Source: Candidatus Saccharimonadota bacterium (GTDB lineage: Bacteria; Patescibacteriota; Saccharimonadia; Saccharimonadales; UBA4665). From it: a stretch of 8,909 bases of DNA. Shown here piece after piece: positions 5,572 to 8,909 of the stretch (position 1 is its first letter; every line of letters begins with the position of its first letter). Under the pieces are notes generated by a model. That model was given only the letters and a program-made list of their open reading frames with translations, made no database searches and was not told the DNA's origin. The translations under genes were made by a program, and so were the position numbers. The stretch is taken from NCBI GenBank assembly GCA_029288335.1, contig JARIHJ010000042.1:1-8909 (forward strand). The letters run 5' to 3'.

Positions 5572-5906
5572 GCTAGATTACCGTAAGCCGGGTTCTGTCG
5601 AGGCTGACCATCTATCTAGGCTGGCGATTGCTCGCTAGCTCAAGCGGTTTTTGTGCGATGCCGTCGGCGGGAACCCTATTGACGACACAACTCCTTGCAG
5701 CCGGCAGGGTTTACCTCTCGCTAGCGTCACCGCTAGTGACTAAAGCGCTCTTACCGCTATCGTTTCACCTTGACCTATAAAAAGGACGTTTCGTTTCTGT
5801 GGCACTTTCCCTAGGATCACTCCCGGTCGCTGTTAGCGACTGCCGCTCCCTGTGCTGCCCGGACTTTCCTCGTACTACAAAGTACGTAGTCAGCTAATAA
5901 TCTAGC
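5572..5906 (-). ncRNA. rnpB: RNase P RNA (rnpB), bacterial type A-like
   Basis: The catalytic RNA of RNase P matures tRNA 5' ends. On the minus strand the 5' conserved block AGGAAAGTCCGGGC (5857-5870) and the 3' block ACAGAACCCGGCTTA (5584-5598) are unmistakable, with GGTAAGAGCGC and GAGGTAAACCC between them. Ends were set by helices I can trace: P1 GCTAGATTA (5898-5906) with TAATCTAGC (5572-5580), nine perfect pairs; P2 GCTGAC (5889-5894) with GTCAGC (5603-5608); P3 CGTACT-TTGT-AGTACG (5871-5886); P12-like GTCAC-TAGCG-GTGAC. The perfect TATAAT at 5914-5919 puts the start at 5906-5907. P1 is followed by CTTTTC, which may aid termination. The P15-P17 region appears reduced. The total length of 335 bases is within the bacterial range. 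Confidence 0.96.
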
Positions 5907-5913
5907 ATCTACA

Positions 5914-5919
5914 ATTATA
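5914..5919 (-). promoter_or_regulatory. -10 box of rnpB
   Basis: A perfect TATAAT on the minus strand lies seven bases before the inferred rnpB 5' end (5906). No clear -35 is recognisable; one would fall at the end of rplT. It suggests rnpB is transcribed independently of the upstream infC operon, though readthrough is also possible since no terminator follows rplT. Confidence 0.65.
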
Positions 5920-5940
5920 AATTAAATAGTGTAAATTGGG

Positions 5941-6285
5941 CTATTTTTTGACGGCTTTGGTGATTTCAGCGAAAGCTTCTGGCTGGTTGACGGCTAATTC
6001 GGCTAGAATTTTACGGTCTAGCTCGATGTGACTGGCCTTCAAATTGGCAATTAGCTTCGAATAAGTGGTTCCGTTTAGCCTGGCGGCAGCGTTGATGCGG
6101 GCGTTCCAAAGCTGGCGGAAAGTACGCTTGCGGTTACGGCGGTCACGGGTAGCGTATTGTAAGCTTTTGGTTACAGCCTGCTTGCCGCGTCTAACACTTA
6201 CGCGGTTGCCATGAGTAAAGCCACGAGTGGCCTTCCTGATTTTCTGGTGCCGTTTGTGGGCGGTGACGCCTCGCTTAACTCTCAT
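5941..6285 (-). CDS. rplT: 50S ribosomal protein L20 (bL20)
   Basis: L20 is an early-assembling 23S rRNA-binding protein of the large subunit. The 114-residue product (usual ~115-120) begins MRVKRGVTAHKRHQKIRKAT and has the typical RNA-binding N-terminal half (SVRRGKQAVTKSLQYATRDR) and the globular half with LWNARINAAARLNGTTYSKL. ATG 6283-6285 shares one base with the L35 stop (TAATG), and GGAG within the last L35 codons acts as ribosome binding site, so the pair is translationally coupled. It is the last gene of infC-rpmI-rplT. In several bacteria L20 represses this operon; I see no obvious L20-binding mimic. No intrinsic terminator is visible between its TAG stop and the rnpB promoter. Confidence 0.97.
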   Translation of the reverse strand: MRVKRGVTAHKRHQKIRKATRGFTHGNRVSVRRGKQAVTKSLQYATRDRRNRKRTFRQLWNARINAAARLNGTTYSKLIANLKASHIELDRKILAELAVNQPEAFAEITKAVKK

Positions 6286-6482
6286 TATTTAACTCCTAGG
6301 CGTTTTTTAGCGCTGGCGGCATTAACCTTACCTAACGTTGTCAGACCAGCCAGCGAGCGCTTGCGTGCGCCTGACTTTTTCTGCAAAAAATGGTTCTTGT
6401 TGGGGTGGCCGGCGCGGACCTTACCATTTTTAGTGATCTTGACGCGGTCCTTTGTACCGCTATGGGTCTTTAGCTTAGGCAT
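6285..6482 (-). CDS. rpmI: 50S ribosomal protein L35 (bL35)
   Basis: L35 is a 65-residue basic protein of the large subunit, and the length is exactly typical. It begins MPKLKTHSGTKDRVKITKNG and contains the family landmarks KVRAGHPNKNHFLQKKS and RKRSLAGLTTLGK. ATG 6480-6482 is preceded by AGGAG with seven bases between. It lies 15 bases downstream of the infC stop and overlaps rplT by one base (TAATG), the standard order infC-rpmI-rplT. Confidence 0.97.
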   Translation of the reverse strand: MPKLKTHSGTKDRVKITKNGKVRAGHPNKNHFLQKKSGARKRSLAGLTTLGKVNAASAKKRLGVK

Positions 6483-6497
6483 TATTATTCTCCTGGT

Positions 6498-7004
6498 TTA
6501 ACTCTTTCTGACAGTGAGGTTCAGCTGGCGACCGGCGAGTTGTGGTGGCTGGTCTACGACGATATTTGCGCCGAGCTGTTCAACGACTCGGTCGGCCAAT
6601 TGGTAGCCGAGTTCGCGGTGGGCATTCTCACGGCCACGGTAGAAAATTACGATTTTCACCTTGTGGCCCTGGTCCAAAAAGCCGCTAACTTTTCTTAGTT
6701 TGACGCCCAAATCGTGCTCGCTTATTTTAAGGCCTAGGCGCATTTGTTTCAACTCTTGGGTTTTAGAGTGCTGCCGGTTCTTCTGCAGCTGCTTGGTCTT
6801 CTGGTAGTTGTATTTGCCCCAGTCGACGATTTTCACTACTGGCGGGCTGGCGTTCGGTGAGACCTCGACAAGGTCTAATCCTTCGTCGGCGGCCATTTTT
6901 AGCGCTTCGGCACGACTGACAACACCGATCTGCTGGCCCTCACTGCCGATTACCCGTAACTGCGACGCGCGGATTTGCTCGCCCCGCCGAGTGTTGTTGC
7001 TGAT
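6498..7004 (-). CDS. infC: Translation initiation factor IF-3, with probable AUC start
   Basis: IF-3 binds the 30S subunit, blocks premature 50S joining and checks the start codon-initiator tRNA match. The 168-residue product has both domains: the N-domain with RRGEQIRASQLRVIG (6-20), GVVSRAEALKMAADEGLDLV and SPNASPPVVKIVDWGKY; and the C-domain with KQMRLGLKISEHDLGVKLRK, VKIVIFYRGRENAHRELG and a QLAGRQLNLTVRKS ending. The first in-frame ATG (6894-6896) would remove 36 conserved residues. An in-frame TAA at 7017-7019 limits the frame, and between it and ATG 6896 there is no ATG, GTG or TTG. AAGGAG (7013-7018) lies eight bases before ATC 7002-7004, which I take as the start. E. coli infC likewise uses a rare start (AUU) for autoregulation. 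It heads the infC-rpmI-rplT operon. Confidence 0.93.
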   Translation of the reverse strand: MSNNTRRGEQIRASQLRVIGSEGQQIGVVSRAEALKMAADEGLDLVEVSPNASPPVVKIVDWGKYNYQKTKQLQKNRQHSKTQELKQMRLGLKISEHDLGVKLRKVSGFLDQGHKVKIVIFYRGRENAHRELGYQLADRVVEQLGANIVVDQPPQLAGRQLNLTVRKS

Positions 7005-7018
7005 GTAGCTTACTCCTT
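7004..7018 (-). promoter_or_regulatory. Shine-Dalgarno deciding the infC AUC start
   Basis: On the minus strand AAGGAG at 7013-7018 is followed, after eight bases, by ATC at 7002-7004. This is the only ribosome binding site that gives a full-length IF-3 N-domain; no site precedes ATG 6896. A 7-base inverted repeat (7035-7041 with 7004-7010) flanks it. Confidence 0.75.
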
Positions 7019-7020
7019 AA

Positions 7021-7037
7021 AACTTAGCGAACTTAGC
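7021..7037 (-). repeat. Tandem 8-base repeat in the infC leader
   Basis: GCTAAGTT occurs twice (7030-7037 and 7021-7028 on the minus strand), separated by one C, just upstream of the infC Shine-Dalgarno. It may be chance, or part of leader control of infC. Confidence 0.5.
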
Positions 7038-7040
7038 TAC

Positions 7041-7070
7041 ACTGTAACAGATAGCCACCACTGCTAGCAA
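7041..7070 (-). promoter_or_regulatory. Promoter of the infC operon
   Basis: Minus strand TTGCTA (7065-7070) and TACAGT (7041-7046) are 18 bases apart, and TGT precedes the -10 (extended -10). The start would be near 7034, leaving a ~30-base leader to the AUC codon. It begins 12 bases after the comM stop. Confidence 0.5.
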
Positions 7071-7081
7071 CTTTTTTTACT

Positions 7082-8614
7082 CTAATAGTCGACTTTGAGA
7101 GCTTTTGGGCGGTATTGCACAGCTTCACTAATGTGCTCAGGCTGAATTTCGTCACTACCGGCCAGGTCAGCTATGGTCCTAGCAACTTTCACACTGCGCA
7201 TATAAGCACGCGGTGATAACTCCAGTTTTTTGGCGGCTGCATTTAATAATTCTTCAGCTGCTGGCGTCAGCTTAGCGTGTTTGTGAATGTCGCGATTAGA
7301 CATATTGGCGTTTAATTTACTCTCGTTCTGATAACGCTTGGCCTGATGCTTTCGGGCATTAATGACTCTAGAGCGGGCTTGCCGAGTAGTTTCATCCTGG
7401 GCAGTAGGTGCGAGCAGCTGCTTGTGCTCAACTTCGTTAACATCGGCATACAGATCGATCCGATCCCAAATTGGCCCCGATAATTTTCGCTGGTAACGCA
7501 TAATTTGATGCGGCAAGCACTGGCAAGGTTTGCTGGTACCATAGAAACCACAGGGACAGGGGTTGGCGGTCGCAATCAAGATGAAATTAGCCGGGTAGAT
7601 GGTTGTGTCTTTGGCTCTAGCTACCGTAATAGTCCGATCTTCCAGCGGCTGGCGCAAGGCTTCGATAGTTTGGCGGTTAAACTCAGGAATCTCGTCCAGA
7701 AAAATCACGCCTCGATGGGCCAGGCTGATTTCGCCAGGTCGCAGATTAACGCCCCCACCGACAATTGAAATATGACTAGCGGTGTGATGGGGGCTGCGAT
7801 AAGGCCGTGCTCTGACGACTTTATCGTAGTCGCTACTAGCCAGCGAGTGTAAATGCGTAACTTCCAGCATTTCGCGTGGTGCCAGCGGCGGCAGGATAGA
7901 TGGCAGGGCTTTAGCCAGCATACTTTTACCAGTCCCAGGAGGACCATTTAACAGTAAATTATGACCACCAGCCGCAGCAATCTCGAGTGTGCGCTTGGCG
8001 TTGGCCTGGCCGACAATCGTATCAATATTGACCTCAAAATCTTCTACGGATTTAGTGCTATCGGTTGGTAGCTTATCGGTTTCGACTAACGGCAGTTCTT
8101 CATCGCTGGTAAGGAGTTGGTAAAGTTCGCTAAAAGTTGCCAGTGGTACTAGCCGAGCTCCCGGCACCAGGCTGGCTTGCGGCAGATTACCGGCGGGTAT
8201 GAAAAAGGTATTGATGCCCTGTTGTTGACCAGCCAGCAGCTTACCAATGATGCCGCGGACCGGCTCAACACTCCCATCTAGGCCTAGTTCGCCAATGAAC
8301 GCCTGCTTGTTATTCAAGTGTTTGGCGCTAATTAATTTGCCTTTCAGCAAGATACTGGTAGCAATTGCCAAGTCGAAGCTGCTAGAGCTTTTTGGTACAT
8401 CGGCTGGTGCGAGGTTAATAGTGATGCGGCCCTTTGGCAGTTGCAAGTTGCTGCTAGTGAAGGTGGCTCGGACTCGCTCTTTGGATTCGTCGACAGCCTT
8501 GCTAGCCATACCTACAATCACAATGCTTGGCAAGTTTTTCGACAGCTGGCATTGTACGTCGACAATTATGCCGCTAGCTCCAATGTCCAAAATGCTGCGG
8601 ATGCTCGAAATCAT
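7082..8614 (-). CDS. comM: ComM/YifB family AAA+ ATPase (Mg-chelatase subunit ChlI-like)
   Basis: The 510-residue length is typical of ComM/YifB, a hexameric helicase that extends heteroduplex during recombination of DNA taken up by natural transformation. The N-terminal Lon-protease-like fold (about 1-170) includes IVIVGMASKAVDESKERVRA and AFIGELGLDG. The AAA+ module has IVGQ (200-203), Walker A GPPGTGKS (224-231), RPYRSPHHTAS (270-280), Walker B VIFLDE (303-308), the arginine-rich EALRQPLEDR region, the four-cysteine ANPCPCG...CQC cluster (Cys353, 355, 364, 366) and DRIDLY. The C-terminal Mg-chelatase lid has LSPRAYMRSVKVARTIADL. ATG 8612-8614 has no Shine-Dalgarno and follows a -10-like TAAACT by six bases, suggesting leaderless expression. 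It supports DNA uptake and recombination, consistent with reported natural competence of Saccharibacteria. It stands alone, upstream of the infC operon. Confidence 0.95.
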   Translation of the reverse strand: MISSIRSILDIGASGIIVDVQCQLSKNLPSIVIVGMASKAVDESKERVRATFTSSNLQLPKGRITINLAPADVPKSSSSFDLAIATSILLKGKLISAKHLNNKQAFIGELGLDGSVEPVRGIIGKLLAGQQQGINTFFIPAGNLPQASLVPGARLVPLATFSELYQLLTSDEELPLVETDKLPTDSTKSVEDFEVNIDTIVGQANAKRTLEIAAAGGHNLLLNGPPGTGKSMLAKALPSILPPLAPREMLEVTHLHSLASSDYDKVVRARPYRSPHHTASHISIVGGGVNLRPGEISLAHRGVIFLDEIPEFNRQTIEALRQPLEDRTITVARAKDTTIYPANFILIATANPCPCGFYGTSKPCQCLPHQIMRYQRKLSGPIWDRIDLYADVNEVEHKQLLAPTAQDETTRQARSRVINARKHQAKRYQNESKLNANMSNRDIHKHAKLTPAAEELLNAAAKKLELSPRAYMRSVKVARTIADLAGSDEIQPEHISEAVQYRPKALKVDY

Positions 8615-8620
8615 TAAACT

Positions 8621-8648
8621 AGTTTAGAATAAACGACGCTTCAGGCAA
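8621..8648 (-). promoter_or_regulatory. Possible comM promoter
   Basis: Minus strand TTGCCT (8643-8648) and TAAACT (8621-8626) are 16 bases apart; each matches 4/6. The -10 lies six bases before ATG 8614 and is half of a perfect 12-base palindrome (TAAACTAGTTTA, 8615-8626). Weak but positionally consistent with the leaderless layout elsewhere. Confidence 0.35.
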
Positions 8649-8705
8649 GCATAAGCCGTATTTTAGGGTCCAATAAATTGTAAAATTGCCGTTCTTAGCT
8701 TGCGC

Positions 8706-8742
8706 AAAAAAGCTGATGAATATTCGCCTTTAGCTGCTTTTT
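8706..8742 (-). other. A/T-rich inverted repeat, weak terminator-like
   Basis: AAAAAGC (minus, 8736-8742) pairs with GCTTTTT (8707-8713) across a 22-base loop and ends in a run of six T. Only two G-C pairs close the stem, so it is a weak second terminator or attenuator between the candidate small RNA and comM. Confidence 0.3.
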
Positions 8743-8751
8743 GATGTTCGT

Positions 8752-8834
8752 TAATAATAAGAAACGACGGCTTGCGAGAAGCCGTCGTAACACTTTCGTT
8801 TTTTGTTTTTGAGCACTATATTTGTTCAGTGCTA
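8752..8834 (-). ncRNA. Candidate small RNA or leader transcript
   Basis: A strong minus-strand promoter (8840-8869) would start transcription near 8833. The transcript begins with a hairpin AGCACT/AGTGCT (8828-8833 with 8812-8817, 10-base loop), runs through an unpaired A-rich stretch, and ends in a perfect 10-pair hairpin followed by a T-rich tail. No open reading frame of note is inside. This is the architecture of an independently transcribed small RNA of about 80 bases. I recognise no known family (not 6S, SRP or tmRNA). It could instead be an attenuated leader for comM. Confidence 0.45.
8764..8788 (-). terminator. Strong hairpin terminator
   Basis: ACGACGGCTT and AAGCCGTCGT (8764-8773 and 8779-8788) pair perfectly over ten bases with a 5-base loop. 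On the minus strand it is followed at once by TTTCTTATTATT; on the plus strand TTTTTTGTTTTT comes ten bases later. It therefore best serves minus-strand transcripts, and might be bidirectional. Confidence 0.65.
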
Positions 8835-8839
8835 GGCTT

Positions 8840-8869
8840 AGCATAATCGATATGGATAACGTCTGTCAA
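8840..8869 (-). promoter_or_regulatory. Strong promoter at the right edge, minus strand
   Basis: A perfect -35 TTGACA (8864-8869) and TATGCT (8840-8845) are 18 bases apart on the minus strand. It fires toward comM, but a strong hairpin terminator follows within about 70 bases. The 8615-8909 stretch holds no protein gene; beyond this promoter and the hairpins, only an A/T palindrome at 8874-8889 stands out. Confidence 0.6.
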
Positions 8870-8909
8870 TAACATTTTTTACAAAAAATTAAGGGCCTAT
8901 GTGTATAAC

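Noticed and set aside
6498..6896. Short 132-residue IF-3 starting at ATG 6896
   Set aside because: It would delete most of the conserved N-domain and has no Shine-Dalgarno; the conserved frame continues to ATC 7002-7004.
7312..8627. Open frames on both strands inside or antisense to comM
   Set aside because: All are shadows of a full-length, motif-complete comM gene.
8736..8742. SRP RNA-like AAGCAGC segment
   Set aside because: The surrounding conserved SRP core (GGAAGGAAGCAGCC with its pairing partner) is missing.
8764..8788. CRISPR repeat at the right edge
   Set aside because: A single hairpin copy with no repeat-spacer periodicity; it fits a terminator.
1..8909. Mobile element, phage, toxin-antitoxin or defence system
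   Set aside because: No transposase, integrase, terminal repeats, CRISPR or defence gene is visible; the wHTH-nucleotidyltransferase-like protein lacks an active site and a recognisable toxin partner.

Overview
The window reads as a gene-dense, ordinary-looking chromosomal segment of a Patescibacteria/CPR bacterium, most likely Candidatus Saccharibacteria (TM7). That placement is an inference: it rests on small compact genes, very short intergenic gaps, hollowed-out enzyme domains, a short L28, a pterin dehydratase-RNase H fusion and the overall feel of the proteins, not on a marker I can prove. UGA is used as a stop (ABC ATPase and RNase H fusion), so the UGA=Gly code of Gracilibacteria/Absconditabacteria does not apply.

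Left part (1-3689, + strand): the tail of an unidentified gene, then an overlapping operon of an ABC-2 exporter ATPase, its permease and the tRNA prenyltransferase MiaA. A second operon follows behind a clear promoter: a winged-helix protein with a degenerate nucleotidyltransferase domain, and a metallo-beta-lactamase-fold protein that has lost its metal ligands.

Middle part (3690-5906): ribosomal protein L28 on the minus strand; a divergent two-gene unit (47-residue small protein and a site-2 protease); tRNA-Pro(GGG) on the minus strand with encoded CCA; a pterin-4a-carbinolamine dehydratase/RNase HI fusion on the plus strand; and RNase P RNA (rnpB) on the minus strand. The tRNA and rnpB run tail-to-tail into the preceding coding genes with only 2-3 bases between ends.

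Right part (5907-8909, minus strand): the classical infC-rpmI-rplT translation operon, preceded by comM/yifB, a competence-linked AAA+ helicase. The last ~295 bases contain no protein gene but hold a strong minus-strand promoter followed by hairpins, a candidate small RNA or leader.

The themes are translation and RNA metabolism: MiaA, L28, L35, L20, IF3, tRNA-Pro, RNase P RNA and RNase H. The most interesting points are an infC reading frame whose only homology-consistent start is an AUC codon behind a perfect Shine-Dalgarno; repeated extended -10 boxes placed 6-7 bases before ATG codons (leaderless mRNAs); strong over-representation of the palindrome GCTAGC; the domain fusion; two adjacent catalytically degenerate proteins; and the candidate small RNA. 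I found no mobile element, CRISPR array, defence island or other new multi-gene system.
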